Positions 17,483-24,649 of a stretch of DNA of 64,000 nucleotides are shown here, one piece after another. Each line of letters begins with the position of its first letter. Within the stretch, counting starts at the first letter, position 1. Source of the stretch: Microbacterium sp. Leaf288 (GTDB lineage Bacteria; Actinomycetota; Actinomycetes; Actinomycetales; Microbacteriaceae); NCBI RefSeq assembly GCF_001422925.1, contig NZ_LMNI01000010.1, positions 726,778 through 790,777 of the forward strand, in the 5' to 3' direction. The translations under genes were made by a program, and so were the position numbers. The notes under the pieces are model-generated. The model did not search any database. It saw nothing but the letters and a program-made list of their open reading frames with translations, and was not told where the DNA came from.

Positions 17483-18955
17483 TCAGGCCTCCGTGCCTTC
17501 GGCTGCGGCCGCGACGGGCGCGGGAAGATCGCCCGGGCTCGCGAGGCGGCCCATGACGGCGGTGGCCGCGGCGACGAGCGGCGAGACGAGGTGCGTGCGG
17601 CCGCCCTTACCCTGACGGCCCTCGAAGTTGCGGTTGCTCGTGGAGGCGCAGCGCTCCCCAGGAGCGAGCTGGTCGGGGTTCATGCCGAGGCACATCGAGC
17701 AGCCGGCGAAACGCCACTCGGCGCCGAAGTCCTCGATGACCTTGTCGAGGCCCTCGGCCTCGGCCTCGAGGCGGACCCGAGCCGAGCCCGGGACGACCAT
17801 GACGCGCACACCGTCCGCCTTCTTGCGGCCTTCGATGACCGACGCGAACGCACGGAGGTCCTCGATGCGGCTGTTCGTGCACGACCCCATGAACACGGCG
17901 TCGACGGGCACCTCTTTGAGCGGGGTGCCGGGCACCAGATCCATGTACTCGAGCGCACGCTCTGCGGCGGCGCGCTCGTTGGGGTCGGCGAAGTCTTCAG
18001 GCGACGGGACGGATGCGCTCAGCGAGACGCCCTGGCCCGGATTGGTGCCCCACGTCACGAACGGCTCGAGCTCGGCGGCGTCGAGGAACACCTCGGCGTC
18101 GTAGACCGCGCCCTCGTCGCTCGGGAGCGTCCGCCAGTAGGCGACGGCGTCGTCCCAGTCCTGACCGGTCGGCGCGTGCGCACGGCCCTTCACGTACGCG
18201 AAGGTGGTCTCGTCGGGCGCGACCATTCCGGCGCGGGCGCCGGCCTCGATCGACATGTTGCAGATCGTCATGCGGCCCTCCATGGAGAGGGAACGGATGG
18301 CGCTGCCGCGGAACTCGAGCACGTACCCCTGCCCGCCGTTCGCACCGATCTTGGCGATGATCGCGAGAACGATGTCCTTGGCGGTGACGCCGGGCTTCAG
18401 CTCGCCCTCGACCGTGATCGCCATGGTCTTGAAGGGCTTGAGCGGCAGCGTCTGCGTCGCGAGGACATGCTCGACCTCGCTGGTGCCGATGCCGAACGCC
18501 ATCGCGCCGAACGCGCCGTGCGTGGAGGTGTGCGAGTCTCCGCAGACCACCGTGATGCCCGGCATGGTCAGACCCAGCTGTGGTCCGACGACATGGACGA
18601 TGCCCTGCTCCTTGTCACCGAGCGAGTGCAGGCGCACGCCGAACTCCGCGGCGTTGCGCCGCAGCGTTTCGATCTGGGTGCGGCTCGTGAGGTCGGCGAT
18701 CGGCTTGTCGATGTCGAGCGTCGGGGTGTTGTGGTCCTCGGTCGCGATCGTCAGGTCGAGGCGCCGCACCGGGCGGTCCTCCGCCCGCAGACCGTCGAAC
18801 GCCTGGGGGCTGGTGACCTCGTGCACCAGGTGCAGGTCGATGTAGATCAGGTCCGGCTGACCGTCTTCGCCGCGGACGACGACATGGTCGTCCCAGACCT
18901 TCTCGGCGAGGGTGCGGGGACGATCGGGAATACCGGATGCATCGGTCGTGCTCAT
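17483..18955 (-). CDS. leuC: 3-isopropylmalate dehydratase large subunit
   Basis: The aconitase-type [4Fe-4S] subunit of isopropylmalate isomerase, 490 residues. The cluster cysteines are in [15 protein letters not shown] and in [57 protein letters not shown] is the active-site region. RBS AGAGGAGAA lies upstream of the ATG. The first gene after a leucine-rich leader peptide (19037-19081), suggesting control by leucyl-tRNA supply. Confidence 0.97.
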   Translation of the reverse strand: MSTTDASGIPDRPRTLAEKVWDDHVVVRGEDGQPDLIYIDLHLVHEVTSPQAFDGLRAEDRPVRRLDLTIATEDHNTPTLDIDKPIADLTSRTQIETLRRNAAEFGVRLHSLGDKEQGIVHVVGPQLGLTMPGITVVCGDSHTSTHGAFGAMAFGIGTSEVEHVLATQTLPLKPFKTMAITVEGELKPGVTAKDIVLAIIAKIGANGGQGYVLEFRGSAIRSLSMEGRMTICNMSIEAGARAGMVAPDETTFAYVKGRAHAPTGQDWDDAVAYWRTLPSDEGAVYDAEVFLDAAELEPFVTWGTNPGQGVSLSASVPSPEDFADPNERAAAERALEYMDLVPGTPLKEVPVDAVFMGSCTNSRIEDLRAFASVIEGRKKADGVRVMVVPGSARVRLEAEAEGLDKVIEDFGAEWRFAGCSMCLGMNPDQLAPGERCASTSNRNFEGRQGKGGRTHLVSPLVAAATAVMGRLASPGDLPAPVAAAAEGTEA

Positions 18956-19093
18956 TGCTAGTCGTTCTCCTCTGTGGGACTGCGCCCGAAAGGGGTGGGG
19001 CCCGCGACGAACTCCGCGACGAGGGAGGCCTGGGGACTAGGACTCGTCGCGGCCGCTAAGGAGAAGGCGAGCGATCCGCACGTGCCCAGGCTA
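18956..19093 (-). promoter_or_regulatory. leuCD promoter and candidate attenuator leader
   Basis: The -10 TAGCCT at 19088-19093 starts a ~125-nt leader. Segment A (19043-19052, CCGCGACGAG on the mRNA, at the end of the leader peptide) is perfectly complementary over 10 nt to segment B (19014-19023) and over 9 nt to segment C (19002-19010). A can therefore pair with only one of the two, the hallmark of a switch. A GGGCCC...GGGC-rich element follows before the ribosome-binding site. There is no T tract, so control of translation initiation is as likely as termination. Confidence 0.5.
19037..19081 (-). CDS. Putative leu leader peptide (14 aa, three consecutive Leu codons)
   Basis: GTG 19081 opens a 14-residue ORF reading MRIARLLLSGRDES and stopping with TAG at 19037. 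Its GTG is exactly 6 nt after a -10 TAGCCT (19088-19093), so the mRNA would begin with the leader peptide itself. The Leu codons CTT-CTC-CTT occupy 19058-19066. Leucine-run leader peptides ahead of leu genes are a known actinobacterial attenuation design; its presence before leuCD is an inference from this sequence. Confidence 0.6.
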   Translation of the reverse strand: MRIARLLLSGRDES

Positions 19094-19154
19094 CCACCGT
19101 CGAAACGGGCACCCGCGCCGCCGCCGTCATCTGCCGCCTCCCCGCGCTCCCGCA

Positions 19155-19188
19155 CCTCGGGCCGCCGACGACGGTCGGCGGCCCGAGG
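19155..19188 (-). terminator. Terminator-like hairpin after terC
   Basis: A perfect 15-bp stem (half-sites 19155-19169 and 19174-19188, CCTCGGGCCGCCGAC type) with a GACG loop, 22 nt beyond the terC stop codon. It lacks a T run. Confidence 0.65.
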
Positions 19189-19209
19189 GATACGGCTGGA
19201 AGAAGGCGA

Positions 19210-20283
19210 TCAGCGAGCGTCGTCCGAACGGGGCTGATCGACCGTGGGTGGGGTGCCCTTCTCGTCCGCCACGACGGCGGCCGCAGCATCCGCGTTCGGC
19301 ATCTTCTTCTCACGCGCGGACGCGACGAGGCTCGCCACCGTCGCGACCAGCATCGAGACGATGATGACGCCGAGCGACATCCACGTCGAGATCTCGGGTG
19401 CCCATTCGATCGGCTCGCCGCCGTTGATGAACGGAAGCTCGTTGACGTGCATGGCATGGAAGACGAGCTTCAGACCGATGAAGGCCAGGATGAACGCGAT
19501 GCCGTAGTGCAGGTAGCGAAGGCGATCGAGCAGGTCGCCGAGGAGGAAGTAGAGCTGGCGCAGGCCCATGAGAGCGAAGATGTTCGCAGTGAACACGATG
19601 AACGCGCTCTGGGTGATGCCGAAGATCGCGGGGATCGAGTCGATCGCGAACAGCAGGTCGGTCACGCCGATCGCCGCGAACACGATGATCATCGGCGTCC
19701 ACATCTTCTTGCCGTCCACGACCGTGCGGATCTTCGCGCCGTCGTAGTGGTCGCTGATGTCGATCGTGCGGCGCAGCATGCGCACCACGAAGTTCTCCTG
19801 CTTCACGTCGGAGTCGTGATCGCCGCCGGGGAAGGCCTGGCGCCAGGCGGTCCACACCAGGAACGCGCCGAAGATGTAGAAGATCCAGCTGAACTGCTCG
19901 ATCACCGCGGCGCCGACCAGGATGAAGATGCCGCGCAGCACGAGGGCGATGATGATGCCCACCATCAGCACCTCCTGCTGGTAACGGCGAGGCACCGCGA
20001 ACTGCGACATGATCAGCACGAAGACGAACAGGTTGTCGATCGACAGGCTGTACTCGGTGAGCCAGCCGGCGACGAACTGGCCGGCGTACTCGGGCCCGGC
20101 GACGATCCACATGATGCCCGCGAAGATGAGAGCGAGCGTCACGTAGAAGACGACCCACAGCGTCGACTCGCGAGTCGACGGGATGTGCGGCCGCTTCAGG
20201 ATCAGCAGGAGATCCGCGAGGAGGATCAGGGTGAGGATCACGAGCGATCCGATTTCGAACCACAGCGGGAGTTCGAGGTCCAT
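19210..20283 (-). CDS. TerC family integral membrane protein
   Basis: A 357-residue polytopic protein of the TerC/Alx family, linked to tellurite resistance and, in studied bacteria, to manganese export or metalation of exported enzymes. Eight or nine hydrophobic helices are visible from FEIGSLVILTLILLADLLLIL onward. Conserved acidic motifs lie in membrane segments: TEYSLSIDNLFVFVLI and TDLLFAIDSIPAIFGIT. ATG 20283 has GAAAGG upstream, and the frame beyond it is Arg/Pro-rich non-coding. A candidate yybP-ykoY element precedes it. Confidence 0.92.
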   Translation of the reverse strand: MDLELPLWFEIGSLVILTLILLADLLLILKRPHIPSTRESTLWVVFYVTLALIFAGIMWIVAGPEYAGQFVAGWLTEYSLSIDNLFVFVLIMSQFAVPRRYQQEVLMVGIIIALVLRGIFILVGAAVIEQFSWIFYIFGAFLVWTAWRQAFPGGDHDSDVKQENFVVRMLRRTIDISDHYDGAKIRTVVDGKKMWTPMIIVFAAIGVTDLLFAIDSIPAIFGITQSAFIVFTANIFALMGLRQLYFLLGDLLDRLRYLHYGIAFILAFIGLKLVFHAMHVNELPFINGGEPIEWAPEISTWMSLGVIIVSMLVATVASLVASAREKKMPNADAAAAVVADEKGTPPTVDQPRSDDAR

Positions 20284-20325
20284 GGAGGGCCTTTCGAAGG
20301 GGACGTGAGAGGGGTCGGCGGAATT

Positions 20326-20435
20326 CCGAAAGTCTCTCCCCCGCCGGCTGACCGCCTGCGGCGCGCACCCGGGGTCGCAATGTCGGGACCCGTGATGACG
20401 GATGCGCGGTGTCGGGATACTCCCTCTCGCTCGCA
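20326..20435 (-). ncRNA. Candidate yybP-ykoY (Mn2+) riboswitch upstream of terC
   Basis: The transcribed minus strand has CGAGAG-GGAGTA (5' side, 20424-20429 closing stem) and GGAGAGACTTTCG (3' side, closing stem at 20327-20332). The two ends pair (CGAGAG with CTTTCG) and bring together GGAGTA and AGAC, the conserved internal loops of the manganese aptamer. CGTCATCACGGG lies between them. A -10 TATCCT (20438-20443) would start transcription just before the aptamer. The downstream gene is TerC, the usual partner of this riboswitch. Confidence 0.6.
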
Positions 20436-20530
20436 ACAGGATACAGGCTCGGCGAAGCGCGACCGGCGCCGGTGAGACGATCCGGACGATGCGGACACTG
20501 ACACGGTGAGAGACAATTCGGAGGATGGGG

Positions 20531-21088
20531 ATGACGGGCGAGGACCTGCCGGGCGACGCCGAGCTCGTAGTGCTGGCTGCGGGCGGGAGCGAGCACGCCT
20601 TCCGCACGCTGTACCGGGCGTACGTGCGCCCGGTCTACTGGCTGGCGCACGGGCTCGTCGGCAACCCGGCGGACGCCGAGGAGGTCACGCAGGAGACGTT
20701 CCTCGTCGCCTGGCGCAAGCTCCCCGACCTCGACCTGCTCGGCGATTCGCTCCTGCCCTGGCTCGCGACGATCTGCCGGTTCCAGTCCGCGAACCGCATC
20801 CGCCGGCAGCGGCGCGACCGCGAGCACACCGAAGCCGCGGCCGACGAGACCCTGCCGTCCACGGTCGACGTCGAGCAGCAGGTGATCGACGACCGCCTGG
20901 CCGAGGCGATCCTGCACGAGGTCGCCGGGCTCGGCGAGCTCGATCGCGCCATCTTCCGGCTGTGCGCGACCGAAGGGTACGCGTACCAGGCGGCCGCCGA
21001 CGAGCTCGGCGTCGCGCACGGCGTCGTCCGCAATCGTCTCTCCCGCATCCGCACCCGTCTGCGGACCGTCGTGAAGGAGAGCACATGA
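20531..21088 (+). CDS. ECF-family RNA polymerase sigma factor
   Basis: A 185-residue extracytoplasmic-function sigma factor. Region 2 is present (ELVVLAAGGSEHAFRTLYRAYVRPVYWLAHGLVGNPADAEEVTQETFLVAWRK), with the -10 recognition helix LLPWLATICRFQSANRIRRQRR. Region 4 is LDRAIFRLCATEGYAYQAAADELGVAHGVVRNRLSRIRTRLR. ATG 20531 is chosen over the ATG at 20525 because GGAGG (20520-20524) lies 6 nt before it but abuts the other. It overlaps the DUF4349 gene by 4 nt (ATGA), which points to that protein as its membrane partner. Confidence 0.93.
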   Translation: MTGEDLPGDAELVVLAAGGSEHAFRTLYRAYVRPVYWLAHGLVGNPADAEEVTQETFLVAWRKLPDLDLLGDSLLPWLATICRFQSANRIRRQRRDREHTEAAADETLPSTVDVEQQVIDDRLAEAILHEVAGLGELDRAIFRLCATEGYAYQAAADELGVAHGVVRNRLSRIRTRLRTVVKEST

Positions 21089-22275
21089 GCACGCAGCCCA
21101 CGGGTCCCGAGACCCCCGCATCCCTCCCCGAACTCAGCTCAGAGCGCATCGACGACATCGAGGACGCTCTCTTCGCCGACATCGCACACGAGCGGACCCG
21201 CCGATCCGCACGGCGCACGCGGCGAGGACGCCTCTGGATCGCCGGCGGCGCGGCAGCCGCGGTGATCGCCGTCGCGGCCGTGATCGCCCCGTCCGTGGGC
21301 TCGCTGGTCAGTCCCTCAGGCAGCGTCGGCGACGAATCCGCCGTCGCGCCCGTCGCGCCCGCCGACTCCGGCGCCGGCGCGAACACGACGGACTCCTCGG
21401 GTGGTGCCGACACCCGCGAATCCGCACCGCTCACGGTCGCACCCGGCGCAGCCGGTGACACCGCCGCCGGCGCGGCGGCTGCTGATCGCGACATCATCAC
21501 CACGGCCTCCGCGACGGTCACCGCTGAGGAGGTGGACGCGGCTGCACGGGCCATCGCCAACTCGGCAGTCGCCCACGGCGGCTATGTCGAGTCGCTGAGC
21601 GTCGGCAGCGACGGCACGGTGTACCCGGTGAGTCCCACCGACGGCGGCATCGTCTACGACACCATGCCCTACCCGTATCCGACGGACGGCGCGTGGATCA
21701 CCGTCCGCGTCCCCGCCGACCAGCTGCAGGGCGTCGTCGACGAGCTCGACGACGTAGGCGAGGTGACGGCGACCAACCTGTCCCGTCAGGACGTCACCGA
21801 GCAGACAGTGGACCTCGAGGCGCGCATCGATGCGGCGCAGGCGTCCGTGGACCGCCTCACCGAGCTGATGACGCAGGCGCAGAGCGTCGCCGACCTCATC
21901 GCCGCGGAGTCCGCGCTGGCGGAACGCCAGGCGACGCTGGAGTCCTACCAGCAGCAGCTCGAGATGCTCGACGACCAGGTCGCCATGTCGACACTGTCGG
22001 TCACGGTCGTCCCCGAGGTCGAGCCGGTGACCGCCGATCCCGCCGGGTTCGGCGACGGCCTCGCCGCGGGCTGGAACGGCCTCGTCGCCACGCTCAACGG
22101 CATCGTGGTCGCGCTCGGCTTCCTCCTGCCCTGGCTCGCCGTGGCGGCCGTGATCGCGGTCGTGGTGTGGGCCATCGTGCGACTCGTCCGCGGGCGTCGG
22201 CGTCGGCGGACGGATGCTGCGCCCCCTGCTTCGCCGACCGTCGACGCGGACCGTTCCACCGACTCGTCACGATGA
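21085..22275 (+). CDS. DUF4349 membrane protein, putative anti-sigma partner
   Basis: A 396-residue protein with a ~48-residue charged cytoplasmic N-terminus, a membrane helix (LWIAGGAAAAVIAVAAVIAPSVG), an Ala/Ser/Gly-rich linker and an extracytoplasmic DUF4349 domain. The domain includes TASATVTAEEVDAAARAIANSAVAHGGYV, ITVRVPADQLQGVVDELDDVGEV, a coiled coil (EARIDAAQASVDRLTELMTQAQSVADLIAAE) and a C-terminal helix LVATLNGIVVALGFLLPWLAVAAVIAVVVWAIV. The ATGA overlap with the sigma gene suggests an anti-sigma role, but no zinc-finger HxxxCxxC motif is visible. Inference from context. Confidence 0.85.
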   Translation: MSTQPTGPETPASLPELSSERIDDIEDALFADIAHERTRRSARRTRRGRLWIAGGAAAAVIAVAAVIAPSVGSLVSPSGSVGDESAVAPVAPADSGAGANTTDSSGGADTRESAPLTVAPGAAGDTAAGAAAADRDIITTASATVTAEEVDAAARAIANSAVAHGGYVESLSVGSDGTVYPVSPTDGGIVYDTMPYPYPTDGAWITVRVPADQLQGVVDELDDVGEVTATNLSRQDVTEQTVDLEARIDAAQASVDRLTELMTQAQSVADLIAAESALAERQATLESYQQQLEMLDDQVAMSTLSVTVVPEVEPVTADPAGFGDGLAAGWNGLVATLNGIVVALGFLLPWLAVAAVIAVVVWAIVRLVRGRRRRRTDAAPPASPTVDADRSTDSSR

Positions 22276-22290
22276 CGGTCTCGGCGCCGT

Positions 22291-22319
22291 CCGCCCCCTA
22301 GGGAGTCGCCCCGGGGCGG
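22291..22319 (+). terminator. Hairpin after the sigma/DUF4349 operon
   Basis: An inverted repeat CCGCCCC (22291-22297) / GGGGCGG (22313-22319), 16 nt past the DUF4349 stop. There is no T tract. The rest of the gap to 22415 holds the GGGGAGGTAGGGAA Shine-Dalgarno region of the next gene. Confidence 0.4.
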
Positions 22320-22414
22320 CCCTACGGAGAACAGGAGTTGCTCTCGACACCCGAAGCCCGCGGGCGTAGCGTCCCCCACGCCGGGCACCGCGCCCGGGGT
22401 GGGGAGGTAGGGAA

Positions 22415-22852
22415 ATGGGAATCAGATCGCGAATCGCCGTCGGCATCGTCGCCGGCCTCGTCCTGGGCATCACCGGGTCGGCCGCGGCCGGGGCCGCGCC
22501 GGTGGGCTTTCCGGTCGACGTGGTGGTGCACACCGAGATCGGCGGCGGACCCAACGACTTCGAGGGCAATATCCCGGGATGCGAGACCGGCACCGTCCTC
22601 GACGTCGACCCTCGCGCGACGTTCACGCCGTGGGGAGGCGTGTTCAAGGGCGACAAGGAATTCACCTGCGACAGCGGGAACGGGGGCTTCACCGTGCAGC
22701 TGAACGCGCGGTTCGGTGAGCCGGGGTCCACAGGGTCGTGGACGCTCGTCGATGCGTGGGGTCTCTATGAGGGCGTCAAAGGCTCCGGAAAGCTGACCGG
22801 GACATACACAGACTTGGGGATCGACGACCGGTACACCGGCAGCGCGCGCTGA
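22415..22852 (+). CDS. Secreted hypothetical protein
   Basis: A 145-residue protein with a Sec signal peptide (MGIRSRIAVGIVAGLVLGITGSAAAGAAP, likely cleavage near AGA-AP). The mature part is rich in Gly, Thr and Asp, has two Cys (ending GCETG and FTCDSG) that could form a disulfide, and ends GVKGSGKLTGTYTDLGIDDRYTG. That ending recalls small secreted beta-barrels (allene-oxide-cyclase-like or DUF3224-like), but I cannot assign a family. A strong RBS GGGGAGG precedes it. Monocistronic, with a terminator hairpin after it. Confidence 0.75.
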   Translation: MGIRSRIAVGIVAGLVLGITGSAAAGAAPVGFPVDVVVHTEIGGGPNDFEGNIPGCETGTVLDVDPRATFTPWGGVFKGDKEFTCDSGNGGFTVQLNARFGEPGSTGSWTLVDAWGLYEGVKGSGKLTGTYTDLGIDDRYTGSAR

Positions 22853-22864
22853 GCGCCCGCCGTC

Positions 22865-22901
22865 TCGACCCGGCCGGGGTGCCGCGCCACGGCCGGGTCG
22901 A
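22865..22901 (+). terminator. Terminator-like hairpin after the secreted protein gene
   Basis: A perfect 12-bp stem TCGACCCGGCCG / CGGCCGGGTCGA (22865-22876 and 22890-22901), starting 13 nt after the stop codon. No T tract. Confidence 0.6.
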
Positions 22902-22926
22902 CAGGCGTCGCAGCTACGGTGTGAGG

Positions 22927-23231
22927 GTGACCCGCACCCGCTCCCCCGCCGCCGTCTACGGCACCGGCGATGAGCCGGACGCGCGCTTCAGCCTCGCGAA
23001 CGAGCGGACGTTCCTCGCGTGGAACCGCACCGCTCTCGCGGTCTCGCGTTCGCCGTGGTGCTCTGGACCCGCGCCGGCGCCCGGCATCGCCGCATCACCC
23101 GCGCCCTGCTCGACGACCGGCCTGACGCGCTGCCCGGCGCCGGCCTGCTCCTGCTCCTGCTCCTTACGGTGTTCGTCATCGCATGCGGCGTGGTGGCGGC
23201 CGTCGTGATCGCGCTGCCCCGCCTCATCTGA
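22927..23231 (+). pseudogene. Broken DUF202 (YidH-like) membrane protein gene
   Basis: From GTG 22927 (-10 TACGGT ends 6 nt upstream, so leaderless) the frame encodes a clear DUF202 N-terminus, ending DARFSLANERTFLAWNRTALAV. The frame then turns to noise (SRSPWCSG...). Another frame opens at that point (about 23040-23231) and encodes a membrane-protein end, AFAVVLWTRAGARHRRITRALL...GLLLLLLLTVFVIACGVVAAVVIALP. The first helix that normally follows ERTFLAWxRTALA is largely missing. This looks like a deletion, possibly fusing two neighbouring DUF202 genes out of frame, rather than a simple 1-nt shift. Confidence 0.65.
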
Positions 23232-23243
23232 GCGGAAATGAAA

Positions 23244-23273
23244 GACGCCCCGGTCCTTCTGGACCGGGGCGTC
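23244..23273 (-). terminator. Rho-independent terminator for the tRNA-Glu pair
   Basis: A perfect 13-bp stem GACGCCCCGGTCC / GGACCGGGGCGTC with a 4-nt loop (23244-23256, 23261-23273), followed on the minus strand by TTTCATTT. It begins 2 nt after the CCA end of the downstream tRNA. Confidence 0.8.
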
Positions 23274-23275
23274 GA

Positions 23276-23351
23276 TGGTGACCCCAGCGGGATTCGAACC
23301 CGCGTTACCGCCGTGAGAGGGCGGCGTACTAGGCCGCTATACGATGGGGCC
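23276..23351 (-). tRNA. tRNA-Glu (anticodon CUC)
   Basis: The minus strand folds as a cloverleaf. The acceptor GGCCCCA pairs with TGGGGTC, with discriminator A and an encoded CCA. The anticodon loop CTCTCAC gives CUC (Glu, GAG codons). The T-arm is GCGGGTTCGAATCCCGC. It is the second of two tandem copies in transcription order, with the terminator directly after it. Confidence 0.95.
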
Positions 23352-23393
23352 GTACAGCGCGCCGCAACCGGAGTTGCGACGTTGTTGCCTGAC

Positions 23394-23469
23394 TGGTGAC
23401 CCCAGCGGGATTCGAACCCGCGTTACCGCCGTGAGAGGGCGGCGTACTAGGCCGCTATACGATGGGGCC
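23394..23469 (-). tRNA. tRNA-Glu (anticodon CUC), tandem copy
   Basis: Identical in its mature sequence to the copy at 23276-23351, with encoded CCA. The 42-nt spacer between the two is unrelated. They are probably one transcript ending at the hairpin at 23244-23273. Confidence 0.95.
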
Positions 23470-23587
23470 GTTCAGGCAACCGTTCGATTATGCCACGGCC
23501 CGCATGCCCTCTCCAAATCGGCGCGGGCACCGGCGCGCCGCCCCCTCGTCGCTTGCTCCGACGACGCCGTGGCGCTTGACTCGACGC

Positions 23588-24226
23588 ATGCTAGTCACGA
23601 AGTTCGAGCACGCCACCCTGACACTCGTCGACACCGGAAGCACGGTCGTCATCGACCCGGGTTCGTTCACGGCACCGCTCGGAGAGCTCGAGGGCGTCGT
23701 CGCGATCGTCATCACGCACGAGCACCCCGACCACTGGACGCCGGACCACCTGGACCGCATCCTCCAGACTTTCCCGGGAACGCCGATCTTCGCCCCAGAG
23801 GGCGTGTCCAAGGCGGCCGAGGGCTACAACGTGACGATCGTCCATCCGGGCGACGTCGTCGAGGTCGAGCCGTTCCGCCTCGAATTCTTCGGCGGCCGGC
23901 ACGCGGTGATCCACGAGTCGATCCCGGTCGTCGACAACGTCGGAGTGCTCGTGAACGACGAGTTCTACTACCCCGGAGACTCGTACGCCGTCCCGGAGGG
24001 CCGCGCGGTGAAGCTGCTGGCATCTCCGGTCGGCGCCCCATGGCTCAAGATCGGGGAGGCGATGGACTTCGTGCTCGCCGTCGCCCCACGACGCGTCTTC
24101 GGCACGCATGACATGACGCTGTCGGTCGCCGGCCGCGACATGGGCCGCGCGCGCCTGGGCTGGGCGGCCGAGCAGGGCGGCGGGGAACTCCTCGCGCTGA
24201 ACCCCGGAGACAGCACCGACATCTGA
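23588..24226 (+). CDS. MBL-fold metal-dependent hydrolase
   Basis: A 212-residue cytosolic metallo-beta-lactamase-fold protein of the UPF0173/UlaG-like type. The metal site motif is VITHEHPDHWTP (HxHxDH) near residue 41. GGRHAVIHES, YYPGDSYAVPEG (Asp bridging metal) and FGTHDM supply further ligands. Start ATG 23588 is the first codon of the family N-terminus MLVTKFEHATLTLVDTGSTVVIDPG (substrate-free strand pair). Substrate not predictable. Converges on ptsH across a shared terminator. Confidence 0.9.
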   Translation: MLVTKFEHATLTLVDTGSTVVIDPGSFTAPLGELEGVVAIVITHEHPDHWTPDHLDRILQTFPGTPIFAPEGVSKAAEGYNVTIVHPGDVVEVEPFRLEFFGGRHAVIHESIPVVDNVGVLVNDEFYYPGDSYAVPEGRAVKLLASPVGAPWLKIGEAMDFVLAVAPRRVFGTHDMTLSVAGRDMGRARLGWAAEQGGGELLALNPGDSTDI

Positions 24227-24258
24227 ACCGGAAGCGCCGAAACACCCCGCAGAACGCG

Positions 24259-24302
24259 GACGACGGATGCCGCAGCGGCTTCGACCCGCGGCATCCGTCG
24301 TC
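24259..24302. terminator. Bidirectional terminator built from inverted GGATGCCGC
   Basis: A perfect 15-bp stem GACGACGGATGCCGC / GCGGCATCCGTCGTC with a 14-nt loop, between the convergent MBL and ptsH genes. Each arm carries the window-wide repeated 9-mer GGATGCCGC. Confidence 0.7.
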
Positions 24303-24316
24303 ACATTCTTCGGTGC

Positions 24317-24586
24317 TTACTGTGCGTCGAGGTCCGTCTCGAGCAGAGCGACCAGGGCGTCCAGCGCCTCTTCGGCGCCGTCCCCGTCGGCCTTCAGGGT
24401 CACGACGGTCCCCTGCGAGGCACCGAGGCCCATCAGCGACAGGATGCTGCCGGCGTTGAGATCGGCACCGCCCTCGACCGCGATCGTGACCGGGACGGGC
24501 TGCGCCTGCACGGCCTGCACGAAGAGCTTCGCGGGGCGGGCGTGGAGTCCCGAGCTGCTGGCGATGGTGGCCTGACGTTCTGCCAT
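24317..24586 (-). CDS. ptsH: HPr phosphocarrier protein
   Basis: An 89-residue phosphoryl carrier of the PEP:sugar phosphotransferase system that passes phosphate from Enzyme I to the EIIA domain. The active-site motif is SGLHARPAK with His15. The regulatory serine region is NAGSILSLMGL with Ser47. It is the last gene of the fructose operon, 63 nt after fruA, with RBS GGAGAG. This placement gives the sugar-specific operon its own HPr. Confidence 0.96.
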   Translation of the reverse strand: MAERQATIASSSGLHARPAKLFVQAVQAQPVPVTIAVEGGADLNAGSILSLMGLGASQGTVVTLKADGDGAEEALDALVALLETDLDAQ

Positions 24587-24649
24587 GGTTCTCTCCTGTC
24601 TGTGTCGGACCTCGGCGGTCGACGATTCCGATTCTGGCGGACGACGCCC

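Noticed and set aside
20284..20325. Expression-platform terminator for the TerC riboswitch
   Set aside because: GGAATTCC forms only a short palindrome and no T tract follows, so the switch mechanism cannot be assigned.
23279..23470. A plus-strand frame through the tRNA-Glu region joined to the MBL gene
   Set aside because: The frame is antisense to two perfect tRNA cloverleaves; the MBL family N-terminus begins at ATG 23588.
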